Numbered from the stretch's first letter, positions 44,622 through 55,697 are shown. The stretch is 64,000 bases of DNA from Sva-07 sp963715285 (GCA_963715285.1 CAVQRU010000044.1:124001-188000); one strand, 5' to 3'. The notes: generated from the letters alone by a model not told the origin. Translations and numbers: made by a program.

Positions 44622-44692
44622 GCGCTCGCCCAGCACCTCGCCGAGTTCTCGCCGCTCCCGGCGCAACGTGCTCCGGCCTAGGGTGACAGGCC

Positions 44693-45091
44693 ATGGGCCG
44701 CCACTACGCCGACGCCGACCAACTCGAGAGCGTGTACACCACGATGTTCGACTCCGTCGCCGACGACGACTCGATGGATGCGATGGTCGATGCGCAGATG
44801 GTGATCAACTTCCGGCTGAACGATCCCGCGGCCGACATCTGGGTCGACGGTCGTTCGCGTCCCGTCGTGACCACGTTCGCGCCGATCGACGGCGTCGACG
44901 CCACGCTCACGGCGACGTTGAGCGCCGACTCGATGCACGAACTCCTGCTGGGCACACTGCCGCTCGGGAAGGCGCTGCTGTTCCGCAAGCTCAAGGTGTC
45001 GGGCTCGAAGTCGAAGGCGATGGGCCTCGAACCACTTCTCCACGCCTGCCAGGCCGTCTATCCCGCCATCGCCGCCGACGCCCTCGGCTGA
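44693..45091 (+). CDS. SCP2-like lipid/sterol-carrier-type small protein
   Basis: This 132-residue protein has a fold-like pattern of SCP2 (INFRLNDPAADIWVDGRSRP, TLTATLSADSMHELLLG, FRKLKVSGSKSKAMGLEPLL). SCP2 domains bind lipids or acyl-CoA. TAGGGT (44679-44684) lies 8 nt before the ATG. The function in this organism is unknown. Confidence 0.72.
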   Translation: MGRHYADADQLESVYTTMFDSVADDDSMDAMVDAQMVINFRLNDPAADIWVDGRSRPVVTTFAPIDGVDATLTATLSADSMHELLLGTLPLGKALLFRKLKVSGSKSKAMGLEPLLHACQAVYPAIAADALG

Positions 45092-45129
45092 GGAGGTACG
45101 GTCGCACCGTCTCGACGCGGCGGCCGGGT

Positions 45130-45317
45130 TCAGGACGGCGGGGCGAAGAACTCCAGCGCGATGCCGTCAGGATCGCGGAAGCTGAGGCCCGACCCGTAAT
45201 GCGCGTCGACGAGTCGCTCGGCTCGGCGAGCCATCATGACGTCGAACCGCACGGCACGCTGGCGGCCAGATCGTTGACGGTCACCGCGACATGCGCAATG
45301 GCTGGGAACTCACTCAT
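45130..45317 (-). pseudogene. VOC/glyoxalase gene with internal deletion
   Basis: The start reads MSEFPAIAHVAVTVNDLAAS and the end, in another frame, reads AHYGSGLSFRDPDGIALEFF before TGA. These are the first and last segments of a normal VOC protein of about 130 residues. The middle (about 70 residues) is gone and the join is out of frame. This relic is the only content seen in the gene-free stretch 45092-45485. Confidence 0.72.
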
Positions 45318-45485
45318 TGGTTGCTCCGTTCAGAGTGGAAGGGAGTTCACCGTCCACCTCGCCGGGACCGGGTGGTTCCTGCCAGGTCGCGAGGCCGGCG
45401 GCCACCGCGACGACCTGAGTCGCCACCTGCGAGGGTGGGCGTCCTCGTACCAGGGCGCCGGCTCGTGGGCGGTACGTTCTCGACG

Positions 45486-46418
45486 ATGGATGAACTCGTG
45501 CTGTACCGGGGGGTGTTCGTCGACAGCGAGCGATGGGAACGCTTCGAGCACCGGCCCGGCGACATCGTGATCTCCACGCCGCCGAAGTCGGGGACGACGT
45601 GGACCCAGATGTTGTGCGCGTTGATGATCTTCGACGGGCCGAGCTTCCCGGCAAAGCTCGACGCGATGTCGCCGTGGCTCGACATGCGGATCCGGTCCGA
45701 GGACGAGGTGTTCGACATCTACGATCGCCAGACCCACCGCCGGTTCATCAAGACACACACGCCACTCGACGGCCTCCCTCTACGCGACGACGTGTACTAC
45801 GTGGTCGTGGGTCGCGATCCTCGCGATGTGATGATCTCGTGGGAGCACCACATGGAGAACATCGACAGCGGGGTCGTCTTCCAGCACCGCGCCGAGGCGG
45901 TCGGCGTCGACGATCTCGACGAGTTCGAGCCACCGGCACCTGCCGAACCCGACCCGGCAGTGCGGTTCCGCAACTTCGTCGACCGAGAGTGGTCGCCGAC
46001 GGAGTTGATGTCGCTCGCGAACGTGCTCCATCACCTCGACACGGGATGGAATCATCGCCACGATGCCAACGTCGGTCTGTTCCACTTCCTCGACTACCGG
46101 CGAGATCTCGTGGGAGACATGCGTCGACTCAGCGAGCTGTGCGGTTTCGATCGCGACCCCGCCCGACTCGCCGAGTTGGCACCCGAAGCCGGGATCGAGC
46201 GGATGCGCGATCGCGCCGACGAGGTGGCGCCCGACATCTCGAAGTCGGAGCACTGGAGGGACCCCGCGAGGTTCTTCCGCTCCGGTGCGACCGGTGAGTG
46301 GATCGAACGCACCACGCCAGAGGACCGGGCACGGTACGACGAACGGGTTGCCGAACTGGTGCCCGCCGACCTGGCCCGATGGGCCCATGAAGGAGGAACC
46401 GATGGGAGTACTCGATGA
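45486..46418 (+). CDS. Sulfotransferase domain protein
   Basis: The protein has 310 residues. The PAPS 5'-phosphosulfate loop is STPPKSGTTWTQ (near 28-39) and the 3'-phosphate region is VVVGRDPRDVMISWEHHM. A late SEHWRDPARFFRSGATGEW segment resembles the RKG/GDWK region of cytosolic sulfotransferases. It transfers sulfate from PAPS to an alcohol or phenol. TACGTT (45473-45478) lies 7 nt before the ATG. It overlaps the next gene by 17 bp and is likely co-transcribed with it. Confidence 0.88.
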   Translation: MDELVLYRGVFVDSERWERFEHRPGDIVISTPPKSGTTWTQMLCALMIFDGPSFPAKLDAMSPWLDMRIRSEDEVFDIYDRQTHRRFIKTHTPLDGLPLRDDVYYVVVGRDPRDVMISWEHHMENIDSGVVFQHRAEAVGVDDLDEFEPPAPAEPDPAVRFRNFVDREWSPTELMSLANVLHHLDTGWNHRHDANVGLFHFLDYRRDLVGDMRRLSELCGFDRDPARLAELAPEAGIERMRDRADEVAPDISKSEHWRDPARFFRSGATGEWIERTTPEDRARYDERVAELVPADLARWAHEGGTDGSTR

Positions 46419-46920
46419 GCTCGACTACGTACTGAAGCCGGCGAACGCAGCGCAGCGGGTGACGCAACGGATCGCCGCGAGCCGCCCGGGTGCGTGGCTG
46501 TCCCAACGAACGCTGTATCCGGTCGACAAGGTGCTCTACAAGCGCACCGACGGTCGGCTGACCGTGGCCAGTCTGATGGCGGGCCTCCCCGTGATCATGC
46601 TGACGACCACCGGCGCGAAGAGCGGCACACCGCGGTCGATGCCGCTCGTCGGCATCCCGCTCGGCAACGACCTCGCGCTGATCGGCTCGAACTACGGCCA
46701 GCAGCGAACACCCGGCTGGGTGTACAACCTGGAGGCCGACCCGTCCGCCACCGTGTCGTACCGCGACCGGTCGGTCGAGGTGACCGCGAGGGCAGCGAGC
46801 GACGCCGAGGCCGACGAGGTCTTCGAGATCGCCGCCACCTTCTACCCCGGCTACGGCAAGTACCGGGCCCGGGCGAGCCACCGCACGATCCGCGTCTTCG
46901 TCCTCGAACCCAGCGCGTGA
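46402..46920 (+). CDS. Deazaflavin (F420)-dependent nitroreductase family protein
   Basis: The 172-residue protein has features of the DUF385/Ddn family: VIMLTTTGAKSGTPRSMPLVG, LALIGSNYGQQRTPGWVYNL and the strand SATVSYRDRSVEV. Members reduce quinones and nitro compounds with F420H2. AAGGAGG precedes the ATG, which lies inside the end of the sulfotransferase gene. It lies upstream of the HxlR-FbiC pair, where F420 chromophore is made. Confidence 0.85.
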   Translation: MGVLDELDYVLKPANAAQRVTQRIAASRPGAWLSQRTLYPVDKVLYKRTDGRLTVASLMAGLPVIMLTTTGAKSGTPRSMPLVGIPLGNDLALIGSNYGQQRTPGWVYNLEADPSATVSYRDRSVEVTARAASDAEADEVFEIAATFYPGYGKYRARASHRTIRVFVLEPSA

Positions 46921-46934
46921 GTACCGGTCGACCG

Positions 46935-47888
46935 ATGCGCGCAGTACGAGCCGGCATTGGCACGGTCGAGGTCTGCGAGGTGCCCGCCCCGGACGGGCCG
47001 GGTGTGATCGTCGACGTGAAGGCGGCCGGCATCTGCGGCACCGATCTGCACCTGATCAGCGGGGCGGACTTCCCGCCGCCGCGGGTCACGCTCGGCCACG
47101 AGATCGCCGGGGTCACCGAGAACGGAACACCCGTTGCGATCGAACCGCTGTCGCCGTGCGGTCACTGCGATCCGTGCCGGCGCGGCGACGAACACCTGTG
47201 TGTCGACAGCTCCGCGAGGTTCTTCGGCCTGGGCCTCGACGGCGGGATGGCCGACCGCATCGAGGTGCCCGAGCGGTGTCTCGTACCGCTGCCGGCCGGC
47301 ATCGACGTCCGCGATGCGTCGCTCGTCGAACCCCTGGCGGTGGTCGTCCACTCGCTGCGGAGGTCGGCGGTGCGAACCGATCAGCGCGTGGTCGTGATCG
47401 GTGGCGGCACGATCGGCCTCTGCGCGGTCGCCGCGGCCCGCGCCCGGGGCTGCGAGGTGGCGCTGGTCGCCCGCCACGACGCACAGCGGGCGGCGGGTGA
47501 ACGGCTCGGCGCGACCGAGGCGACCGAGGCGACCGATGGCGGCTACGACGTCGTGATCGAGGCGGCCGGCAGCGAGAGCGCCCTCGGTCAGGCGATCGAG
47601 CTCGCCCGACCCGGCGGCACCGTGATGATCCCGGGCGTCTACTGGGGTCCCGTCGCCGTGCCGGGGATGGCGTGGTGCTTCAAGGAGGTGTCGCTGTGCC
47701 CGACGGCGTTGTACGCGCGCACTGCCGGCGGCCGCGACATCGACGCCGCCGCTGCACTGCTCGCCACCACGCCGGGCCTCGCCGACACGCTGATCACCCA
47801 TCGCTTTCCGCTCGACGCGGCGGCCGAGGCGTTCGCTACCGCGGCGAGCCGCGATCACGGGGCGATCAAGGTCGTGCTCGAGCCGTAG
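46935..47888 (+). CDS. Zinc-dependent alcohol dehydrogenase (MDR family)
   Basis: The protein has 317 residues. The catalytic zinc site CGTDLHL (Cys in GICGTDLH) and GHE in TLGHEIAG are present. The structural zinc cysteines lie in CGHCDPCRRGDEHLC, and the Rossmann motif is VVIGGGTIGLCAV. It oxidises an alcohol or polyol with NAD(P)+. An alternative GTG start at 46917 would overlap the nitroreductase stop and add 6 residues. Three genes from 45486 run in one direction with tight spacing. Confidence 0.88.
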   Translation: MRAVRAGIGTVEVCEVPAPDGPGVIVDVKAAGICGTDLHLISGADFPPPRVTLGHEIAGVTENGTPVAIEPLSPCGHCDPCRRGDEHLCVDSSARFFGLGLDGGMADRIEVPERCLVPLPAGIDVRDASLVEPLAVVVHSLRRSAVRTDQRVVVIGGGTIGLCAVAAARARGCEVALVARHDAQRAAGERLGATEATEATDGGYDVVIEAAGSESALGQAIELARPGGTVMIPGVYWGPVAVPGMAWCFKEVSLCPTALYARTAGGRDIDAAAALLATTPGLADTLITHRFPLDAAAEAFATAASRDHGAIKVVLEP

Positions 47889-47928
47889 GAGCTCGCCGTC
47901 GCGTTCTCGATCGCGATCGTCGCCAGTT

Positions 47929-47967
47929 GGTTCGTCAGACGAACCGACTTGGTTCGTCAGGCGAACT
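47929..47967 (+). promoter_or_regulatory. Two tandem palindromic operators before the HxlR-fbiC genes
   Basis: GGTTCGTCAGACGAACC (47929-47945) is a perfect palindrome, and GGTTCGTCAGGCGAACT (47951-47967) is a near copy. Centres are 22 bp apart, about two helical turns. TAGGGT follows at 47973-47978. The layout suggests autoregulation by the adjacent HxlR-type repressor. Confidence 0.75.
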
Positions 47968-47984
47968 CACCCTAGGGTCGGCCG

Positions 47985-48454
47985 ATGGCCGATCCGGCGA
48001 ACGACGCCCCTCCGTGCTCGATCCAACGCAGTCTCGAGATCCTCGGTGACCGCTGGACGATCCTCATCATGCGCGACGCGTTCCGGGGCATCCGTCGGTT
48101 CGACGACCTCCGCCGCGACCTCGGCATCGCCCGACCGGTGCTCGCCGACCGGCTGAAACACCTCGTCGATGCCGGCGTGCTCGAGCGCCGCCGGTACTGC
48201 GAGCACCCGCCCCGCGACGAGTACCGGCTCACCCCGATGGGTGCCGCCCTCTCACCCACCCTGGTCGCGTTGATGCGATGGGGTGACGAGTGGCTGTCCA
48301 GCGACGGCCCGCCGACGACGCTGATCCACGAGGTGTGCGGCGAGCCACTCGACCAGGCGTTCGTCTGCTGGCACTGCAACGAGACCTTCGGCAGCGGTGC
48401 GATCGCGAGCCGTCCCGGCCATTCCCGCCATTCCACCACCGCACGAGGATCCGC

Positions 48455-48458
<4 letters not shown>
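47985..48458 (+). CDS. HxlR-family transcriptional regulator
   Basis: The protein has 157 residues. The HxlR winged helix is clear: CSIQRSLEILGDRWTILIMR, FRGIRRFDDLRRDL, RPVLADRLKHLVDAGVLERR and YRLTPMGAAL. A Cys pair CWHC near the C-terminus could bind metal or sense redox state. TAGGGT lies 6 nt before the ATG, and two palindromes lie just upstream. Its stop overlaps the fbiC start (ATGA), so regulator and fbiC are one unit. Confidence 0.93.
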
Positions 48459-50833
<2,375 letters not shown>

Positions 50834-50837
50834 GGCC

Positions 50838-51323
50838 TCATCGGATCGAGTCGATCACGGCGAGCGTCTCCAGGGCGGCCAGCGCGGCCTGAGCGCCCTT
50901 GTTGCCGTCGTCGTCGCCCGAGCGCACGAGCGCCTGGGCCTCGTCGTCGACGGTGAGGATGCCGTTGGTGATCACGACGTCGGAGTCGAGCGACAGGCGC
51001 ATCAGGCCCGCTGCACTCGCGTCGGAGACGACCTCGAAGTGGTACGTGTCACCGCGCACCACGGCGCCGAGCGCGACGACGGCGTCGAACCGGCCGGTCG
51101 CGGCGACGGCCTTGGCCACCTGCGGGACCTCGAGTGCGCCCGGCACCCACCAGGTGGCGATCGCGTCGGCGGCGACGCCATGGTCGGTCAGCGCGCGTCG
51201 GGCGCCCTGTTCCAACTGCTCGACGATCCGGTCGTTGAAGCGGCCGCACACGAGCGCGATCGCACGGCCGGTGCCGTCGACCGGCTGGTCCGACGCCGTC
51301 GCCGACCGCAGGTTCGTGCTCAC
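50838..51323 (-). CDS. ribH: 6,7-dimethyl-8-ribityllumazine synthase
   Basis: The 161-residue protein starts with GTG (GTGA overlap with ribBA). Signatures include ALVCGRFNDRI, VPGALEVPQVAKA and GAVVRGDTYHFEVV (catalytic His). It condenses 5-amino-6-ribitylaminouracil with dihydroxybutanone phosphate. It is the last gene of the riboflavin operon. Confidence 0.95.
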   Translation of the reverse strand: MSTNLRSATASDQPVDGTGRAIALVCGRFNDRIVEQLEQGARRALTDHGVAADAIATWWVPGALEVPQVAKAVAATGRFDAVVALGAVVRGDTYHFEVVSDASAAGLMRLSLDSDVVITNGILTVDDEAQALVRSGDDDGNKGAQAALAALETLAVIDSIR

Positions 51324-52567
51324 GTCGCCTCCCCGAGCATGACGCGGTCGAGATCATCGGGCAGCAGGTGCCCCATTCGATCGCGTTTCGTGCGCAGGTA
51401 GTGCTCGGATTCCGGGTGCACCGGGAGGTGCAGGCCCACGCGCTCGGTGATCGTGAGCCCGAAACCTTCGAGGCCGCGGTACTTCGCCGGGTTGTTGGTG
51501 AGCAGCCGCAGGTTGCGCACACCGAGGTCGGCGAGGATCTGGGCGCCGATGCCGTACTCGCGATTGTCGACCGGCAGGCCGAGTTCGAGGTTGGCGTCGA
51601 CGGTGTCGAGCCCGGCGTCCTGGAGTTCGTAGGCGCGCAGCTTGTGGCTGAGCCCGATGCCTCGTCCCTCGTGACCGCGCAGGTACACGACCACCCCGCT
51701 CCCGGCCTCCGCGATCAGCCGCATCGACTCGTGCAACTGCGGCCCGCAGTCGCACTTCACGCTGCCGAACACGTCACCGGTCAGGCATTCGCTGTGCACC
51801 CGCACCAGCACGGGTTCGTCGCCGGCCACGTCGCCGGCGACGAAGGCGAGGTGGGTTTCGCCGTCCAGCAGGCTCTCGTACGAGTGGCAGCGGAACTCGC
51901 CCCACTCGGTCGGCAGCCTGGCGTCCGCGGTCTGCTCGATCAGCTTCTCGTGACGATGCCGGTAGCGGACGAGGTCGGCGATCGAGACGACGACCAGTCC
52001 GTGCTCGTCGGCGAAGCGACGCAGGTCCGCGCCGCGGGCCATGTCGCCGCCGTCGAGCACGAGTTCGCAGAGCACGCCGGCGGGCGCGCGGCCGGCGAGC
52101 CGGGCGAGGTCGACGGAGGCCTCGGTGTGACCGATCCGCTTCAGCACCCCGCCGGGCCGGGCCCGCAGCGGGAAGATGTGCCCCGGCCGGTTGAACGAGT
52201 GCGCGCCGACGGCAGGGTCGGCGAGCGCTCGCAGGGTTGCCGAGCGGTCCGCAGCGGAGATGCCGGTGGTGGTGCCCTCGGCGAGGTCGACGGTGACGGT
52301 GAAGGCCGTGCCGTGCGACTCGGTGTTCTGGTTGGCCACGACCATCGGCGTGAGCCCGAGCTCGTCGCAGCGTTCACCGGTCAGGCCGACGCAGATGACG
52401 CCGGACGTGTGACGGACGAAGAACGCGATCGTCTCGGCCGTGGCGGCGTCCGCCGCCATGATCAGGTCGCCCTCGTTCTCGCGGTCCTCGTCGTCGGCGA
52501 CGACGACGATCTCGCCGCGGGCGACCGCAGCGATCGCGTCCTCGATCGGGTCGAACAGTGTGGTCAT
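51320..52567 (-). CDS. ribBA: RibBA: dihydroxybutanone-4-phosphate synthase / GTP cyclohydrolase II
   Basis: The protein has 415 residues. The N-terminal DHBP synthase half has DDEDRENEGDL and GHTEASVDLARLAG. The C-terminal GTP cyclohydrolase II half has zinc ligands in CLTGDVFGSVKCDCG and the GHEGRGIGL motif. It supplies both substrates of the branch point. The start overlaps the ribE stop by 4 nt (ATGA) and the stop overlaps ribH. Confidence 0.95.
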   Translation of the reverse strand: MTTLFDPIEDAIAAVARGEIVVVADDEDRENEGDLIMAADAATAETIAFFVRHTSGVICVGLTGERCDELGLTPMVVANQNTESHGTAFTVTVDLAEGTTTGISAADRSATLRALADPAVGAHSFNRPGHIFPLRARPGGVLKRIGHTEASVDLARLAGRAPAGVLCELVLDGGDMARGADLRRFADEHGLVVVSIADLVRYRHRHEKLIEQTADARLPTEWGEFRCHSYESLLDGETHLAFVAGDVAGDEPVLVRVHSECLTGDVFGSVKCDCGPQLHESMRLIAEAGSGVVVYLRGHEGRGIGLSHKLRAYELQDAGLDTVDANLELGLPVDNREYGIGAQILADLGVRNLRLLTNNPAKYRGLEGFGLTITERVGLHLPVHPESEHYLRTKRDRMGHLLPDDLDRVMLGEAT

Positions 52568-53154
52568 CGTGCTGCTCCGGGTTCTGGGGGGAGATACGCC
52601 GACACGAGCCGTTCGACGTACTTGGCCATCACGTCGACCTCGAGGTTCACGAGGTCGCCGGGCCGTTTGGTGCCCAGTGTCGTGACGTCGGCGGTGTGCG
52701 GGATGATCGCCACGGTGAAGCCGTCGTCGAGAGGCTCGACGATCGTGAGGCTGACGCCGTCGACGGTGACCGAACCCTTCTCGACCAGGTAGCGCAGCAA
52801 CGAGCCGGGGACACGGATCCGGAGGTCTGGTACCGGTGCGACGACCTCGCCGACGCCGTCGACGTGGCCCTGCACGATGTGGCCGCCGAGGCGGTCGGAC
52901 GCCCGCACGGCCCGTTCGAGGTTGACGCCGTCGCCGTCGGACATCCGTGCCAGGCTCGTGCGCGAGATCGTCTCGTCCGACACGTCGGCTTCCCACCAGC
53001 CCTCGCCGTGCGCGACGACGGTCAGACAGCAGCCGTTGACCGCGATCGATTCGCCGATCTCGACGCCGTCGATGACACGCGTCGCAGCGATGCGCAGACG
53101 CCCGTCGTGCAGCGATTCCAGTCGGCCGAGTTCTTCGACGATTCCGGTGAACAT
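52564..53154 (-). CDS. ribE: Riboflavin synthase (alpha subunit)
   Basis: The 196-residue protein begins MFTGIVEELG and has two lumazine-binding repeats, with VNGCCLTVV and VTVDGVSLTIV as matching segments. It dismutates two lumazine molecules to riboflavin. The start overlaps the ribD stop by one base (TGATG) and the stop overlaps ribBA. The name is given as ribE following actinobacterial use (ribC in E. coli). Confidence 0.94.
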   Translation of the reverse strand: MFTGIVEELGRLESLHDGRLRIAATRVIDGVEIGESIAVNGCCLTVVAHGEGWWEADVSDETISRTSLARMSDGDGVNLERAVRASDRLGGHIVQGHVDGVGEVVAPVPDLRIRVPGSLLRYLVEKGSVTVDGVSLTIVEPLDDGFTVAIIPHTADVTTLGTKRPGDLVNLEVDVMAKYVERLVSAYLPPEPGAAR

Positions 53155-54170
53155 CAGGTTCTCTCCTGTCGTACTTCGTGGGGGGTTCCGTGCAGCGGGA
53201 CGATCTCGAGTCGCACGTCGTCGCCGACGCGCTCGACGCTGTCGAAACGACCGCGCCAGAGGTCGTCGATCGTGGGTGCCGTCGCGGCGGCGATCGCAGG
53301 TGTGGCGTCGGCTCCGGCGAACAGTGCGGGTGCGACGTAGAGGACCCAGCGGTCGACGAGGCCCGCCGCGTGGAACGAACCGATCACCCGGGCACCACCT
53401 TCGACCATCAACTGGACGATGCCGCGGTGGCCGAGTTCGTCGAGCAGTTCCTCGAGGCCGCCGCTCCATTCGAGACACGGATGCACCCGGGCGTCAGGGG
53501 GTGCCGAGCCGAGTACCACCCGCAGCGGGTCGTCGCCCTCGACGTGACGAACGGTGAGCGACGGGTCGTCGGCGCGGACCGTGCCGGCGCCGACGAGGAT
53601 CGCATCGCTCTCGGCGCGCAGGCGGTGGGCGTCGCGTCGGGCGGCCTCGCCGGTGATCCACTGCGACGTGCCGTCCGGTGCAGCCGTTCCGCCGTCGGCC
53701 GAGATGGCGAGCTTGCACACCACGTAGGGCCGGGCGGTGCGGCGATGGTGCAGGTACGGCGCGAGCTGTGCCTCCACCTCGGCGGCCGACACGCCGACGT
53801 CGACTGTGATCCCCGCTCGCCGGAGCGCGTCGAGACCCGACCCGGCGACGCGTTCGTCGGGATCGGTGATGCCCACGACGACTCGCGCCACTCCCGCGGC
53901 GATGATCGCGTCCGTGCACGGTGGCGTCCGCCCGTGGTGCGAGCACGGCTCGAGGGTGCACACGAGCGTGGCGCCGAGCGCAGCATCGCCGGCGGCGTCG
54001 AGGGCGACGATCTCGGCGTGGCGACCTCCGGGCGGTTCGGTCGCGCCGGTGGCGACGAGCGCGCCATCGGGCGACACCAACACGGCGCCCACCCACGGGT
54101 TCGGCGAGGTGCGCGCACGAACAGTGGCCGCTCCCGTGATCGCCGTGCTCATCGCCGTCGTGTCGTCCAT
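53154..54170 (-). CDS. ribD: RibD: bifunctional pyrimidine deaminase/reductase
   Basis: The protein has 338 residues. The N-terminal deaminase has GGRHAEIVAL and the zinc cysteines in PCSHHGRTPPC. The C-terminal reductase has LAISADGGTAA and VQLMVEGGARVIGSF. It makes 5-amino-6-ribitylamino-uracil phosphate. ATG 54170 is used; MSTAI six codons on is an alternative. First gene of the operon, under an FMN riboswitch. Confidence 0.94.
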   Translation of the reverse strand: MDDTTAMSTAITGAATVRARTSPNPWVGAVLVSPDGALVATGATEPPGGRHAEIVALDAAGDAALGATLVCTLEPCSHHGRTPPCTDAIIAAGVARVVVGITDPDERVAGSGLDALRRAGITVDVGVSAAEVEAQLAPYLHHRRTARPYVVCKLAISADGGTAAPDGTSQWITGEAARRDAHRLRAESDAILVGAGTVRADDPSLTVRHVEGDDPLRVVLGSAPPDARVHPCLEWSGGLEELLDELGHRGIVQLMVEGGARVIGSFHAAGLVDRWVLYVAPALFAGADATPAIAAATAPTIDDLWRGRFDSVERVGDDVRLEIVPLHGTPHEVRQERT

Positions 54171-54260
54171 CTCCGTACCGTTCCGTTGGGGGCGCGGGGA
54201 ACGGGAGCATCGCGACGATCAGTCGCGCCCGATCACGGACGCGAGCCGACATCGACGCGC

Positions 54261-54383
54261 ACCTGCTCCCATCCGGACTGTGACCGTCGGCCCCGGAATT
54301 CCACCGGATCGGCCCACCGTCGACACGACGATGGGTTCGCGGGCTCTCACCGCCGGTCGGGACTTCCACCCAACCCCGCAGGT
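54261..54383 (-). ncRNA. FMN riboswitch (RFN element) controlling ribD-ribE-ribBA-ribH
   Basis: Read on the minus strand, the conserved core runs from ACCTGCGGGG through GTCCCGACCGGCGGT, then GATCCGGTGGAATTCCGG with GCCGACGGTCACAGTCCGGA, and closes with TGGGAGCAGGT. The ends ACCTGC/GCAGGT pair as the closing stem. The aptamer is followed by about 90 nt before the ribD start, enough for a translation- or termination-type switch. FMN binding should lower operon expression. Confidence 0.93.
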
Positions 54384-54459
54384 ATTCAGTTGTGCATCAG
54401 AACCTAGCGGCGATGCCCGACGGGTCGACGATCGAGTGAGCACTCCGACCCTGTCCGGT

Positions 54460-55407
54460 TCACGGCTGGTCCTCCCCGATCTCGATCGCCTCGAGGAGAC
54501 CCATCGACGCGGCCGCGATCTCGCGTTGGGCCACCGTCCGGCTGACTTCGGGGGTTCCGTCGCCCCGTTGGGTGCCGTAGTCGCCGAAGTAGGAGTGGAT
54601 GGCACCGTCGATCGCGACGTACTCCGTCGTGGACGGGAGGTCGGACGCCCGCTCCTCGATGTCGGCGGGCGTGGCCAGTCCGTCGTTGGTGCCGAACACC
54701 GACATCACGGTGAGGCCGGCGCGTTCGGACATGTCGTTCACCGGGTACGCCGCGTACAACAGCAGGCCGAACAGCTCGTCACGGTCCTGCTCGGCGTAGT
54801 TCGATGCAATCGCTCCGCCCAGTGAATGTCCGCCGACGACCCATCGGTCGATCGTGTCGTCGGGGTCGCCGATCACGGCGTTCGCTGCGCTCGGTTGGAG
54901 GACGGCGAGGTTGTACGGCTGCTTGAAGATCACCACGGTGAAGCCCGCCTCGGCCAGCGGCCGGAGGATGTGCGCATACGCCTGCGGGTCGACCTTCGCA
55001 CCGGGAGAGAAGGCGAGCCCGACCGATCGGGGATCGATGTCGGGGATGAGGCGGATCGTCGATCTCGACACGTCGACGGAGACGCCATCGCCGTCGGAGA
55101 GGGCGTCGACCGCGATCGGCTCGGCCGACAGCGGGCGCAGGTACACGAGCGATCCGATCAGCACGGCGCCGCCCAGCACCAGGGCGCCCCGGGTGAGCCA
55201 GACCCGTCGCCGCGATCGGATCGACGGCGGCCCGACGAGGACGGCCCAGACGATCAGCCCGATCGCCAGCCCGAGCGCGAGGAGCAGGGTGAGCAGGTAC
55301 GCCGGGCTCGACCCCCAGATCCCGACCCAGGCCGTGGCGAACGCCCACACGACGACCAGCACGACGGCGACGCCGACCGTCAGCGGCCACCAGCGTCGGT
55401 CGTTCAC
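54460..55407 (-). CDS. Membrane-anchored alpha/beta hydrolase
   Basis: This protein of about 315 residues starts with GTG; ATG 55443 is an alternative 12 codons upstream. Three N-terminal membrane helices (WWPLTVGVAVVLVVVWAFA and following) are followed by a dienelactone-hydrolase-like alpha/beta domain. The domain shows VVIFKQPYNLA, nucleophile elbow VVGGHSLGGAIAS and the acid/His end DGAIHSYFGDYG. The substrate is unknown. It lies upstream of the FMN riboswitch; its 3' end is 77 bp from the aptamer. Confidence 0.8.
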   Translation of the reverse strand: MNDRRWWPLTVGVAVVLVVVWAFATAWVGIWGSSPAYLLTLLLALGLAIGLIVWAVLVGPPSIRSRRRVWLTRGALVLGGAVLIGSLVYLRPLSAEPIAVDALSDGDGVSVDVSRSTIRLIPDIDPRSVGLAFSPGAKVDPQAYAHILRPLAEAGFTVVIFKQPYNLAVLQPSAANAVIGDPDDTIDRWVVGGHSLGGAIASNYAEQDRDELFGLLLYAAYPVNDMSERAGLTVMSVFGTNDGLATPADIEERASDLPSTTEYVAIDGAIHSYFGDYGTQRGDGTPEVSRTVAQREIAAASMGLLEAIEIGEDQP

Positions 55408-55457
55408 GCGTCCGATTGTCCCATGCGGTTCGCGTGGGGCCACGCCATGATGGACGC

Positions 55458-55697
55458 GTGTCGACCGACTCGACGACCCTGCGCGACGGATGGCGGAACT
55501 CGCCGCATCCCCGTCGGTTGTCCGAGCACCATCCGCACCGAGCGGAGATCCTCGCCCGCCACGACTCGGCGATCGAACGTGACATCCCGGTGTACGCCGA
55601 CCCGGTGAGCGGGCTCAGCGTGTTCACCGCCGACGACCTGGCTCGGCGCGGCTCCTGCTGCGACAGCGGCTGTCGGCACTGCCCGTTCGTCGTCTGA
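55458..55697 (+). CDS. DUF5522-like small Cys-rich protein
   Basis: The 79-residue protein starts with GTG. The C-terminal motif SCCDSGCRHCPF holds four cysteines spaced for metal or Fe-S binding, as in DUF5522. The middle is polar and family-like (HHPHRAEILARHDSAIE). It is divergent from the hydrolase by 50 bp, with CATGAT 6 nt before the start. Function unknown. Confidence 0.77.
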   Translation: MSTDSTTLRDGWRNSPHPRRLSEHHPHRAEILARHDSAIERDIPVYADPVSGLSVFTADDLARRGSCCDSGCRHCPFVV

